64,000 nucleotides of DNA, from assembly GCF_001888805.2 (NCBI RefSeq), contig NZ_CP019113.1, forward strand, positions 124,001 through 188,000, read 5' to 3'. Positions 15,776 through 24,451 of the stretch are shown piece after piece. The translations under genes were made by a program, and so were the position numbers. The notes below the pieces were generated by a model. That model made no database searches and was not told the DNA's origin. It was given only the letters and a program-made list of their open reading frames with translations. The number at the start of each line of letters is the position of its first letter. Position 1 is the first letter of the stretch. Source of the DNA: Enterobacter sp. SA187 (GTDB lineage Bacteria > Pseudomonadota > Gammaproteobacteria > Enterobacterales > Enterobacteriaceae).

Positions 15776-16906
15776 TTATCGCTGCGGCAAATAACGCAGC
15801 GGGTTGACGGATTTCCCCTTGTAACGAATTTCAAAATGTAAACGTGTTGAACTGGTTCCGGTGCTACCCATGGTAGCTATCTTCTGCCCCGCCCTGATTT
15901 CTTGTTGTTCCCGGACCAGCATTGTATCGTTATGGGCGTAGGCACTCAGGTAATCATCGTTATGTTTAATGATGATTAAATTACCGTAACCGCGCAGTGC
16001 GTTGCCGGCATATACCACGCGTCCGTCAGCGGTCGCGATAATAGCCTGCCCTTTACTGCCAGCGATATCAACCCCTTTATTACCACCCTCGGTGGCAGAG
16101 AAGTTGTCGATAACTTTGCCTTCAGTCGGCCAGCGCCAGGTCGATATAGGGGCGCTGGTAGATGCACTGCTGGCGGTCGGTTCGGTAGTGGTAGCAGATG
16201 GCACGGTTACAGGCGCTGTGACGGTAGTCGCAGGCTTGTTGTTTGGCAACATCTTGTTATCACTTTGTTCACCTGAGTCCTCAGAATACGTAATTGTCGG
16301 TTTCGGCGCAACCACCACGGTTGAATTTTGTGCAGGCGGAGTGACGATTCCCTGCGCAGAAGCATCAGCCTGAGTGATAGCATTTCCGCCCGTTATCGGC
16401 GTACCCGATGCATTACCAACCTGCAGAACCTGCCCGACATTCAGGCCATACGGGGCGGCAACGTTGTTTCGCTGGGCCAGATCCCTGAAATCGTTCCCGG
16501 TGATCCAGGCGATATAAAACAGCGTGTCACCTTTTTTGACCGTATAAGTGCTGCCGCCGGTATAGCTACCTTTCGGAATGTTCCCATACTTACGGTTGTA
16601 CACAATACGACCGTTTTCGGTCTGAACCGGCTGTTCTGCCATTGGCTGGGTCTGGGATTGCGCAGGCATCGGCTGAATAGCAGGCGTCTGGACGGGTTGA
16701 ATTTGCGGCGTTTGTTGCGCAGACGCGCCCATTTTGGGCGGCGGCGTAATTAACATTCCGGAACCTGAACTGGAAGCGCTGTTGCCGCCGACGGAGCTGA
16801 CCGGCGCTGGCGCGTTATCCGAGCTTGAGCATCCTGCAAGCCAGAGCGAAACCAGTGATAATGCCGCGAGGCGACTTACGGTAAATTTTGGGCTTCCCGT
16901 GCTCAT
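15776..16906 (-). CDS. nlpD: Murein hydrolase activator lipoprotein NlpD
   Basis: A 376-residue outer-membrane lipoprotein that activates the amidase AmiC during septum splitting. The lipobox LAGC ends the signal sequence at about Cys26. A Ser/Pro/Gln-rich linker follows, then a LysM domain (YTVKKGDTLFYIAWITGNDF) that binds peptidoglycan, and a C-terminal degenerate LytM/M23 domain that lacks full zinc ligands. The linker is long and low in complexity. GGAGG lies 4 nt before the ATG. The gene precedes rpoS and, as in E. coli, probably contains the rpoS promoter. Confidence 0.96.
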   Translation of the reverse strand: MSTGSPKFTVSRLAALSLVSLWLAGCSSSDNAPAPVSSVGGNSASSSGSGMLITPPPKMGASAQQTPQIQPVQTPAIQPMPAQSQTQPMAEQPVQTENGRIVYNRKYGNIPKGSYTGGSTYTVKKGDTLFYIAWITGNDFRDLAQRNNVAAPYGLNVGQVLQVGNASGTPITGGNAITQADASAQGIVTPPAQNSTVVVAPKPTITYSEDSGEQSDNKMLPNNKPATTVTAPVTVPSATTTEPTASSASTSAPISTWRWPTEGKVIDNFSATEGGNKGVDIAGSKGQAIIATADGRVVYAGNALRGYGNLIIIKHNDDYLSAYAHNDTMLVREQQEIRAGQKIATMGSTGTSSTRLHFEIRYKGKSVNPLRYLPQR

Positions 16907-17022
16907 TTATCCTCCAGGAATGTGTTAACTGTCAGTGACTTAATGATGACCGTGGCGGTCATTAGCAAATGAGCTACACCCTACGCGGATATGCGCTGAA
17001 ATCCCTCAGACAATTCCAGGAA

Positions 17023-17649
17023 TCAGGCCAGTTCCCCTTTCACAAGTGGAACAAAGCGTACGGCTTCCACGGTATCGATGATAAATTCGCTTCCCCGTCG
17101 ACGAACCCGTTTAAGTTGCTGGTGTTCGTCCCCCACAGGTAAAACGAGAATGCCGCCCTCATCCAGCTGCGACATCAGCGCCACAGGGATTTCCGGCGGT
17201 GCAGCCGTCACAATAATGGCGTCGAAGGGCGCACGTGCCTGCCACCCTTCCCAGCCATCGCCGTGACGGGTGGAAACATTATGTAGATCCAGCTGTTTAA
17301 GACGACGACGGGCCTGCCATTGCAGGCCTTTAATACGTTCGACGGAACAAACATGGTGCACCAGATGGGCGAGGATCGCCGTCTGATAGCCTGAACCTGT
17401 GCCAATTTCCAGCACCCTCGACTCCGGCGTCAGTTCCAGCAGCTCGGTCATGCGCGCCACCATATAAGGCTGCGAAATGGTCTGCCCCTGGCCGATAGGC
17501 AGGGCGACGTTTTCCCAGGCTTTGTGTTCAAACGCCTCATCAATGAATTTTTCACGCGGCACCTGCGCCAGCGCGTCAAGCACCGGCTCGCTACGGATCC
17601 CCTGCTGGCGTAACTGTTCCAGCAGCGCCTGTATGCGTTTTGTTACCAT
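17023..17649 (-). CDS. pcm: Protein-L-isoaspartate O-methyltransferase
   Basis: A 208-residue cytoplasmic repair enzyme. It methylates L-isoaspartyl residues in ageing proteins using S-adenosylmethionine, so that they can revert to aspartate. The SAM-binding motif EIGTGSGYQTA and the family segment GQGQTISQPYMVA are present. The start MVTKRIQALL overlaps the end of surE by 7 nt; the longer in-frame version lies inside surE. It belongs to the surE-pcm-nlpD set linked to stationary-phase survival. Confidence 0.97.
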   Translation of the reverse strand: MVTKRIQALLEQLRQQGIRSEPVLDALAQVPREKFIDEAFEHKAWENVALPIGQGQTISQPYMVARMTELLELTPESRVLEIGTGSGYQTAILAHLVHHVCSVERIKGLQWQARRRLKQLDLHNVSTRHGDGWEGWQARAPFDAIIVTAAPPEIPVALMSQLDEGGILVLPVGDEHQQLKRVRRRGSEFIIDTVEAVRFVPLVKGELA

Positions 17650-18404
17650 TGCGTATTCACCCCGGCGCGCTCCAGCCATCCGCTCACCACGTCCTGCGCG
17701 CTGTAGGCGGTGAGATCGACATGCAGCGGCGTGACCGACACATAGCCTTCATCGACAGCGGCAAAATCGGTGTCCGGCCCGGCGTCGTGTTTCTCCCCTG
17801 GCGGGCCGATCCAGTAGAGCATATTGCCGCGCGGATCTTCCTGCGGGATCACTTTATCCGCCGGATGACGGGTGCCGCAGCGCGTGACGCGAATGCCTTT
17901 GATTTCAGCAAGCGGCAGGTCCGGGACATTGATATTCAGAATACGTCCGGTGCGCAGCGGCTCCCGGTTTAATGCCCGCAGGATCGAACAGGTCACCGCC
18001 GCGGCCGTGTCGTAATGCTTATAACCATTAAGCGACACCGCCAGCGCCGGAAAGCCGAGATGTCGCCCTTCCATAGCCGCCGCGACGGTACCGGAGTAAA
18101 TCACATCGTCGCCCAGGTTAGCCCCGGCGTTAATACCGGAGACGACAACATCCGGACGGGGGCGCATGAGGGCATTGACCCCCAGATAGACGCAGTCGGT
18201 AGGCGTACCCATCTGCACGGCGATGTCGCCATTTTCATGGGTGAAGGTGCGTAATGAAGATTCGAGGGTCAGCGAATTGGACGCGCCACTGCGGTTACGA
18301 TCGGGCGCGACGACCTGTACGTCGGCAAATTCGCGCAAGGCCTTCGCCAGCGCCTGAATGCCTGGCGCATGGATCCCGTCATCGTTACTCAGCAATATTC
18401 GCAT
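17643..18404 (-). CDS. surE: 5'/3'-nucleotidase and exopolyphosphatase SurE
   Basis: A 253-residue metal-dependent phosphatase that acts on nucleoside monophosphates and short polyphosphate. The N-terminal MRILLSNDDG provides the metal-binding Asp8-Asp9, and the substrate loop RNRSGASNSLT follows. The start MRILL was preferred to an ATG two codons earlier because it matches the E. coli length. The 5' end overlaps truD by 20 nt and the 3' end overlaps pcm, so the genes are translationally coupled. Confidence 0.97.
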   Translation of the reverse strand: MRILLSNDDGIHAPGIQALAKALREFADVQVVAPDRNRSGASNSLTLESSLRTFTHENGDIAVQMGTPTDCVYLGVNALMRPRPDVVVSGINAGANLGDDVIYSGTVAAAMEGRHLGFPALAVSLNGYKHYDTAAAVTCSILRALNREPLRTGRILNINVPDLPLAEIKGIRVTRCGTRHPADKVIPQEDPRGNMLYWIGPPGEKHDAGPDTDFAAVDEGYVSVTPLHVDLTAYSAQDVVSGWLERAGVNTQW

Positions 18405-19434
18405 AATCACCCGATGTGTTGATAAGTTCCCTTACCACACTGGTGGCAAAACTACCTGCCGGTAGCCAGAAACGTAACTCGACGGTCACGTCATCCCACC
18501 AGTTCCAGCTTAACTGCTGCACGTTGAGCAGCATGGCGCGCCGCGCCGCCTCAACCTTTTCACGCAACAGCAAGGATTGTAATTCGGGGGCATCGGCAAT
18601 CGCCGCCTGCTCAAACGCCAGCGCTTCACGCTGCGTTCCCCAGTCACCGCTCCCCGGCAGGGCAGCCGTAATCATCAGCTCGCGTTGATTCACGCGGGCC
18701 TGTAAATCTGCGCGTTCTTCAGGGGTGGCGACAAACCAGCTTCCGCGCCCGGCTAATTGTAGCGCATCGCCGTCAACAACTTGATTAAAGTCTGTTTTTT
18801 TCAGCCGCTCGCTGACAATCTGATTAAACAACGCGCTGCGGGCCGCCGACAACATAAAACTGCGTTTATTGCGATCGCGCACCGGCGCATTGCTTTGCGC
18901 CCAGCGCAGCGCGCCGTGCAGGTTGCTGCCGCCCAGACCAAAGCGCTGCGCGCCGAAATAGTTCGGCACGCCCTGCTGCGCGATAGTTTGCAGGCGCGTC
19001 TCCACCTCCGCGCGATCGCTGATGTCGCGCAGCACCAGCCTGAACTGGTTGCCGCGCAGCGCGCCTAAGCGCAGCTTACGCTTGTGGCGGGCATATTCCA
19101 GCACCCTGCATCCTTCCGGCTGGAAGGCGGAAATGTCCGGCATACCGTTGCCCGGCACGCGGGCGCACAGCCACTGTTCGGTGACCGCGTGCTTATCTTT
19201 TTGCCCGGCGAAGCTCACTTCGCGGGCGGGAATTTTCAGGAATTTCGCCAGATCGTCGGCCACCGCACGGGTATTACAGCCGGTTTTCTGAATGCGCACC
19301 AGAATGTGCTCGCCTTCACCGTCAGGTTCAAAACCTAAATCTTCCACCACCACAAAATCTTCCGGGCTGACTTTCAGCGCGCCGGAGGCCTGGGGTTTGC
19401 CATGCAGAAACGTCAGGTCGTCGAACGCAATCAT
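18385..19434 (-). CDS. truD: tRNA pseudouridine(13) synthase TruD
   Basis: A 349-residue enzyme that isomerises uridine 13 of tRNA-Glu. The catalytic Asp80 is in AGQKDKHAVT, and the family-specific FGxQRFG pattern is present as YFGAQRFGLGG. Length equals that of E. coli TruD. It sits between ispF (4-nt overlap) and surE (20-nt overlap) in the conserved ftsB-ispD-ispF-truD-surE-pcm run. Confidence 0.97.
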   Translation of the reverse strand: MIAFDDLTFLHGKPQASGALKVSPEDFVVVEDLGFEPDGEGEHILVRIQKTGCNTRAVADDLAKFLKIPAREVSFAGQKDKHAVTEQWLCARVPGNGMPDISAFQPEGCRVLEYARHKRKLRLGALRGNQFRLVLRDISDRAEVETRLQTIAQQGVPNYFGAQRFGLGGSNLHGALRWAQSNAPVRDRNKRSFMLSAARSALFNQIVSERLKKTDFNQVVDGDALQLAGRGSWFVATPEERADLQARVNQRELMITAALPGSGDWGTQREALAFEQAAIADAPELQSLLLREKVEAARRAMLLNVQQLSWNWWDDVTVELRFWLPAGSFATSVVRELINTSGDYANIAE

Positions 19435-19910
19435 TTTGCCGCCCTGACTAACAGCGCCACCGCTTCACAGGCGATACCTTCGCCACGGCCGGTAAAGCCA
19501 AGCTTTTCCGTGGTGGTGGCTTTAACGTTCACATCATCCATATGACAGCCAAGATCTTCGGCGATAAACACGCGCATCTGCGGGATATGCGGCAGCATTT
19601 TTGGCGCCTGGGCGATAATGGTCACGTCGACGTTGCCGAGCGTAAAGCCTTTCGCCTGAATACGACGCCAGGCTTCGCGCAGCAGCTCGCGGCTGTCGGC
19701 GCCTTTAAACGCCGGATCGGTATCCGGGAACAGCTTGCCAATGTCGCCAAGCGCCGCCGCGCCCAGCAGCGCATCCGTCAGCGCATGCAGCGCCACGTCG
19801 CCATCGGAGTGGGCCAGCAGACCTTTTTCGAAAGGAATGCGCACGCCGCCAATAATAATCGGGCCTTCGCCGCCAAAGGCGTGTACGTCAAAACCGTGTC
19901 CAATACGCAT
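19431..19910 (-). CDS. ispF: 2-C-methyl-D-erythritol 2,4-cyclodiphosphate synthase
   Basis: A 159-residue trimeric enzyme of the non-mevalonate isoprenoid pathway. It converts CDP-methylerythritol phosphate to the cyclic diphosphate. The zinc ligands Asp8 and His10 are in GHGFDVHAFGG, and the substrate loop LLAHSDGDVALHALTDALLG is intact. It shares one base with ispD, the gene two steps earlier in the pathway, and overlaps truD by 4 nt. Essential in E. coli. Confidence 0.98.
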   Translation of the reverse strand: MRIGHGFDVHAFGGEGPIIIGGVRIPFEKGLLAHSDGDVALHALTDALLGAAALGDIGKLFPDTDPAFKGADSRELLREAWRRIQAKGFTLGNVDVTIIAQAPKMLPHIPQMRVFIAEDLGCHMDDVNVKATTTEKLGFTGRGEGIACEAVALLVRAAK

Positions 19911-20620
19911 TATGCCATCTCCTTTCCGGTCATTCGGGTGAGGTAAAATTCTGCCAGCGCCAGATCTTCCGGTCGCGTGACTTTAATGTTATCCGCGCGG
20001 CCGCTGACCAGCACCGGGTGATAGCCGCAATGCTCCAGCGCCGAGGCTTCGTCGGTGATGGTCGCGCCGTCATTTAAGGCGCGTTGCAGGCAGTCATGGA
20101 GGAGTTCACGCGGGAAGAATTGCGGCGTCAGCGCATGCCAGAGATCGTTACGATCCACGGTATGCGCCACGGCGGCGATGCCAGGCTCGCCGCGCTTCAT
20201 GGTGTCGCGCACCGGAGCGGCAAGAATACCGCCGACGCGGCTGGTGTCGCTGAGCGCCAGCAGGCGGGCGAGATCGTCCTGATGCAGACAGGGGCGCGCG
20301 GCGTCGTGCACCAGCACCCACGGCGCATCCCCTGCGGCCTGAAGCCCCGCCAGCACGGAGTCTGCCCGCTCGGCCCCGCCGTCAACGACGGTGACCTGCG
20401 GATGATCCGCCAGCGGCAGCTGCGCAAAGCGCGCGTCGCCGGGGCTGATGGCGATGATCACCCTTGCCACGCGCGGATGCGCCAGCAGCGCCGCCACCGC
20501 GTGTTCGAGGATCGTTTTATTGCCAACTGAGAGATACTGCTTAGGACATTCCGTTTGCATGCGGCGGCCAAATCCGGCGGCCGGCACCACGGCACAAACG
20601 TCCGGAATTATTGCTGCCAT
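19910..20620 (-). CDS. ispD: 2-C-methyl-D-erythritol 4-phosphate cytidylyltransferase
   Basis: A 236-residue enzyme that couples CTP to methylerythritol 4-phosphate. The nucleotide-binding glycine-rich loop VPAAGFGRRM and the following PKQYL are at the N-terminus, and VHDAARPC is the conserved metal and ribose segment. Adjacent to ispF with a one-base overlap, and 20 nt downstream of ftsB. Confidence 0.98.
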   Translation of the reverse strand: MAAIIPDVCAVVPAAGFGRRMQTECPKQYLSVGNKTILEHAVAALLAHPRVARVIIAISPGDARFAQLPLADHPQVTVVDGGAERADSVLAGLQAAGDAPWVLVHDAARPCLHQDDLARLLALSDTSRVGGILAAPVRDTMKRGEPGIAAVAHTVDRNDLWHALTPQFFPRELLHDCLQRALNDGATITDEASALEHCGYHPVLVSGRADNIKVTRPEDLALAEFYLTRMTGKEMA

Positions 20621-20640
20621 GTCGTAAACCCGGGCTTCGC

Positions 20641-20952
20641 TTATCGATTATTTTGCAGTGACCCTGGCGTGCGTTTAGACGCATCCGGTACCAGACGGTA
20701 AAAGGTTTCGCCTGGTCTGGTCATACTGAGTTCGTTACGTGCGCGCTCTTCAATCGCTTCCTGGCCGCCATTGAGATCGTCAATTTCGGCGAAAAGTTGA
20801 TCGTTGCGCGCTTTAAGTTTGGCGTTTGTTATCTGCTGCGCGGCCACATCGTCGTTGACACGGCTGAAGTCATGCAGGCCGTTTTTGCCGAACCACAGTG
20901 AATACTGTAGCCAGACCAGCAGTGCCAGCAACAGCAGCGTTAATTTACCCAT
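20641..20952 (-). CDS. ftsB: Cell division protein FtsB
   Basis: A 103-residue bitopic inner-membrane protein of the FtsQLB complex, which triggers septal peptidoglycan synthesis. Residues about 3-21 are the single membrane helix (LTLLLLALLVWLQYSLWFG). A periplasmic coiled coil follows, rich in Asn/Gln/Leu, ending in GARNELSMTRPGETFYRLV-like conserved sequence. It is first in the ispDF-truD run, as in E. coli. Confidence 0.97.
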   Translation of the reverse strand: MGKLTLLLLALLVWLQYSLWFGKNGLHDFSRVNDDVAAQQITNAKLKARNDQLFAEIDDLNGGQEAIEERARNELSMTRPGETFYRLVPDASKRTPGSLQNNR

Positions 20953-21122
20953 CGTGCCCCCTGAAAATCGGCATCATCATCCCATAACTTGCGCGCAGAC
21001 TCCACACTAAGCCGATACCGCGTCATCGCGGCCAAATGTAGCACTATTTACGGGCGGGCGCACAGGTGCGCATTTCTGACACATTGCCTTAACGAGCGTT
21101 ACGCTTTGAAGTATGGAACGGC

Positions 21123-21443
21123 TTAGCCCATCAGCCACATAAATAACGCGCCGAACATGGTGACCACGATAATTACCGTCGCCACGCTGCTGTAAAGCAG
21201 TCTGCCGTCCAGCAATGAGTGCATGGCGATGCCCACCACCACGGCGACGGGCATCAGCGCCAGAAAGAAGGGCCAGGTATACAGAAAAAAGAACAGTGTA
21301 TTCGGGCCATAGAGCAGAAAGGGTATGCCGAGCGCCAACAACCACGACACAAAGCCAACGATCGCCCCCGGAAATGACCAGGTGGTTTCCTCGCGGGCAG
21401 CGGTCTCAGACCGTGACAGATAAATGTTCTGGCTATTGCGCAT
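21123..21443 (-). CDS. ygbE: Inner-membrane protein YgbE (DUF3561)
   Basis: A 106-residue protein with three hydrophobic segments; WSFPGAIVGFVSWLLALG and TWPFFLALMPVAVVVGIAMH are characteristic of YgbE. Its function is unknown. The start was placed at MRNSQN, which matches the E. coli length; an ATG 15 codons upstream is possible. It follows cysC by 48 nt in the same direction and may be read from the cys operon. Confidence 0.85.
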   Translation of the reverse strand: MRNSQNIYLSRSETAAREETTWSFPGAIVGFVSWLLALGIPFLLYGPNTLFFFLYTWPFFLALMPVAVVVGIAMHSLLDGRLLYSSVATVIIVVTMFGALFMWLMG

Positions 21444-21491
21444 ATTGGATCCTGTGACCTGACTGTCCGTGATAGCAAAACCGGACATGTC

Positions 21492-22097
21492 TCAGGATCT
21501 GATAATATCGTTCTGTCTCAGCAGGTCTAATAATTGACCCACTAAATTTGTTACCAATTGTTCGCCATCGAGATGCACATCCGGCGTTTCAGGCGCTTCG
21601 TAGACCGAATCGATACCGGTAAAGTGACGCAGTTCCCCGGCACGGGCTTTTTTGTACAGCCCTTTGGGATCGCGCGCTTCGCAGATGGCCAGCGGCGTGT
21701 CGACGAACACCTCAATAAAGCGCCCTTCCCCGACGCGTTCGCGCACCATTTCACGCTCCGCACGGTGCGGAGAGATAAACGCCGTCAATACCACCAGCCC
21801 GGCATCCACCATCAGACGCGCCACTTCCCCGACGCGACGGATGTTCTCTTTGCGGTCATCATCACTGAAGCCCAGATCGCTGCACAGCCCGTGGCGCACG
21901 TTATCGCCATCAAGCAGATAGGTACTGACGCCAAGCCCGTGCAGCGCCTCTTCCAGCGCCCCGGCAACGGTGGATTTCCCCGAGCCAGACAGCCCGGTAA
22001 ACCACAGCACAACCCCACGATGACCGTGGAGTTGTTCTCGTTGCCCGGCGGTCACCGGATGCGGATGCCAGACGACGTTTTCATCGTGCTGCGCCAT
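21492..22097 (-). CDS. cysC: Adenylylsulfate kinase CysC
   Basis: A 201-residue kinase that phosphorylates adenylylsulfate (APS) to PAPS, the second activation step of sulfate assimilation. The P-loop is GLSGSGKST (residues 35-43), with LDGDNVRHGL binding APS and the lid segment DPKGLYKKARAGE. It overlaps the cysN stop by one base at the end of cysGDNC. Confidence 0.98.
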   Translation of the reverse strand: MAQHDENVVWHPHPVTAGQREQLHGHRGVVLWFTGLSGSGKSTVAGALEEALHGLGVSTYLLDGDNVRHGLCSDLGFSDDDRKENIRRVGEVARLMVDAGLVVLTAFISPHRAEREMVRERVGEGRFIEVFVDTPLAICEARDPKGLYKKARAGELRHFTGIDSVYEAPETPDVHLDGEQLVTNLVGQLLDLLRQNDIIRS

Positions 22098-23524
22098 TAT
22101 TTGCCTCCCAGCAAATCACGCGCGCCCCAGTGCGGGAAGTGTTTACGCACCAGCGCGTTTAATTCCAGTTCAAAGGCGCTGAATTCCGACGGCGCATGGT
22201 TTGCCTGCTCGTTCGGCTCCCGCACCATACCTGCGCCCACGGTGACATTGCTCAGACGATCGATCAGGATCATGCCGCCGGTCACCGGGTTTTCCTGGTA
22301 CTTATCCAGCACCAGCGGTTCGTCAAAGGTCAGATCCACCAGCCCGATGCCGTTCAGCGGCAGGTTTTCAGCCTGATTATGTTCGAGGGTGTTGATGTTC
22401 ACCTGATACTGAATGCCATCGACGCGCGCACGGGTTTTCTTACCGGCGACTTTGATGTCGTAGCTCTGGCCCGGCGTCAGCGGCTGCTCCGCCATCCATA
22501 CCACGTCTACCGACGCGCTCTGCACCGCTTTCAGCCCGTCCTGCGCATCCAGCAGTAAATCGCCGCGGCTGATGTCGATTTCGTCCTTCAGCACCAGCGT
22601 GACCGCTTCCCCTGCCCCGGCCTGTTGCAGATCGCCATCAAAGGTGACGATACGCGCCACCGTCGATTCAACGCCCGACGGCAGCACTTTAACGCGCTGA
22701 CCAACGTTGACGCTGCCGGAGGCAATGGTGCCGGAGAAGCCGCGGAAATCGAGATTGGGGCGGTTCACATACTGCACCGGAAAACGCATCGGCTGCGTCT
22801 CCACCACGCGCTGGATCTCAACGGTTTCCAGCACCTCCAGCAGCGTCGGGCCGCTGTACCACGGCATATTACTGCTCTGACTCGCCACGTTATCGCCTTC
22901 CAGCGCCGACAGCGGCACAAAGCGGATGTCGAGGCTGCCCGGCAGCTGTTCGGCGAAGGTCAGATACTCTTCGCGGATCTGATTGAATTTCTCTTCGCTG
23001 AATTCCACCAGATCCATTTTATTCACCGCTACCACCAGATGACGGATCCCCAGCAGCGTGGAGATAAAGCTGTGGCGGCGGGTCTGATCCAGCACGCCTT
23101 TACGCGCATCCATCAGCAGGATCGCCAGGTCGCAGGTGGACGCGCCGGTCGCCATATTGCGGGTGTACTGCTCGTGACCCGGCGTATCGGCGATAATAAA
23201 TTTACGCTTTTCGGTGGAGAAATAGCGGTAGGCCACGTCGATGGTGATGCCCTGCTCGCGCTCGGCCTGTAAACCATCCACCAGCAGCGCCAGATCCAGT
23301 TTTTCGCCCTGGGTGCCGTGACGCTTGCTGTCGTTATGCAGCGACGAGAGCTGATCTTCATAAATCTGGCGGGTATCGTGCAGCAGACGCCCAATCAGCG
23401 TACTTTTACCGTCATCGACACTGCCGCAGGTCAGAAAACGCAGCAGGCTTTTGTACTGCTGCGCATGCAGATAGGCTTCCACGCCACCTTCGCTGGCAAT
23501 TTGTTGTGCAATAGTCGTATTCAT
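22097..23524 (-). CDS. cysN: Sulfate adenylyltransferase subunit 1 (GTPase) CysN
   Basis: A 475-residue elongation-factor-like GTPase. Its GTP hydrolysis drives the unfavourable ATP sulfurylase reaction of CysD. G1 (GSVDDGKST), G3 (DTPGHEQYTRN) and G4 (NKMDL) are intact, followed by two EF-Tu-like beta-barrels. It lies 9 nt after cysD and overlaps cysC. No fused CysC domain is present, unlike CysNC of some bacteria. Confidence 0.98.
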   Translation of the reverse strand: MNTTIAQQIASEGGVEAYLHAQQYKSLLRFLTCGSVDDGKSTLIGRLLHDTRQIYEDQLSSLHNDSKRHGTQGEKLDLALLVDGLQAEREQGITIDVAYRYFSTEKRKFIIADTPGHEQYTRNMATGASTCDLAILLMDARKGVLDQTRRHSFISTLLGIRHLVVAVNKMDLVEFSEEKFNQIREEYLTFAEQLPGSLDIRFVPLSALEGDNVASQSSNMPWYSGPTLLEVLETVEIQRVVETQPMRFPVQYVNRPNLDFRGFSGTIASGSVNVGQRVKVLPSGVESTVARIVTFDGDLQQAGAGEAVTLVLKDEIDISRGDLLLDAQDGLKAVQSASVDVVWMAEQPLTPGQSYDIKVAGKKTRARVDGIQYQVNINTLEHNQAENLPLNGIGLVDLTFDEPLVLDKYQENPVTGGMILIDRLSNVTVGAGMVREPNEQANHAPSEFSAFELELNALVRKHFPHWGARDLLGGK

Positions 23525-23533
23525 GGCGGCTCC

Positions 23534-24442
23534 TTAGAAATAACCCTGGCGTTTCTTCAGCTCCATAGAGCCGGCCTGGTCGCGGTCAATGACGCGTCCC
23601 TGTCGTTCGCTGGTGGTGGACACCAGCATCTCTTCGATGATCTCCGGCAGCGTTTGCGCTTCGGATTCCACCGCGCCGGTCAGCGGCCAGCAGCCGAGGG
23701 TACGGAAACGCACCATGCGCTGCTCAATTTTTTCGCCCGGTTGCAGGTCGATGCGATCGTCATCGATCATCATCAGCATACCGTCACGCTCCAGCACCGG
23801 TCGCTCAGCGGCCAGGTACAGCGGTACGATTTCAATATTTTCGAGGAAGATGTACTGCCAGATATCCAGCTCGGTCCAGTTGGAGAGTGGGAATACGCGA
23901 ATGCTTTCGCCTTTGTTGATCTGGCCGTTGTAGTTATGCCACAGCTCCGGGCGCTGGTTTTTCGGATCCCAGCGGTGGAAACGATCGCGGAACGAGTAAA
24001 TACGCTCTTTGGCGCGTGATTTCTCTTCGTCACGGCGCGCGCCGCCGAAGGCCGCATCAAAACCGTATTTGTTCAGCGCCTGCTTCAGCCCTTCGGTTTT
24101 CATGATGTCGGTGTGCTTGCCGCTGCCGTGCACGAAGGGATTAATGCCCATCGCCACGCCTTCGGGGTTTTTATGCACCAGTAGCTCGCAGCCGTAAGCT
24201 TTGGCGGTGCGATCACGGAACTCATACATCTCGCGGAATTTCCAGCCAGTATCCACATGCAACAACGGGAACGGCAGCGTGCCCGGATAAAACGCTTTGC
24301 GCGCCAGATGCAGCATCACGCTGGAGTCTTTGCCGATGGAATACATCATCACCGGATTGCCAAATTCTGCCGCCACCTCGCGAATGATATGGATGCTTTC
24401 CGCCTCCAGTTGTCGCAGGTGAGTGAGTCGTTTTTGATCCAT
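23534..24442 (-). CDS. cysD: Sulfate adenylyltransferase subunit 2 CysD
   Basis: A 302-residue catalytic subunit that makes APS from sulfate and ATP. It belongs to the PP-loop family, with YSIGKDSSVMLHLARKAF near the N-terminus and the conserved GGARRDEEKSRAKER. The gene lies between cysG (9-nt gap) and cysN (9-nt gap). Expression should depend on CysB and O- or N-acetylserine as part of the operon beginning at cysG. Confidence 0.98.
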   Translation of the reverse strand: MDQKRLTHLRQLEAESIHIIREVAAEFGNPVMMYSIGKDSSVMLHLARKAFYPGTLPFPLLHVDTGWKFREMYEFRDRTAKAYGCELLVHKNPEGVAMGINPFVHGSGKHTDIMKTEGLKQALNKYGFDAAFGGARRDEEKSRAKERIYSFRDRFHRWDPKNQRPELWHNYNGQINKGESIRVFPLSNWTELDIWQYIFLENIEIVPLYLAAERPVLERDGMLMMIDDDRIDLQPGEKIEQRMVRFRTLGCWPLTGAVESEAQTLPEIIEEMLVSTTSERQGRVIDRDQAGSMELKKRQGYF

Positions 24443-24451
24443 AACCGTTCC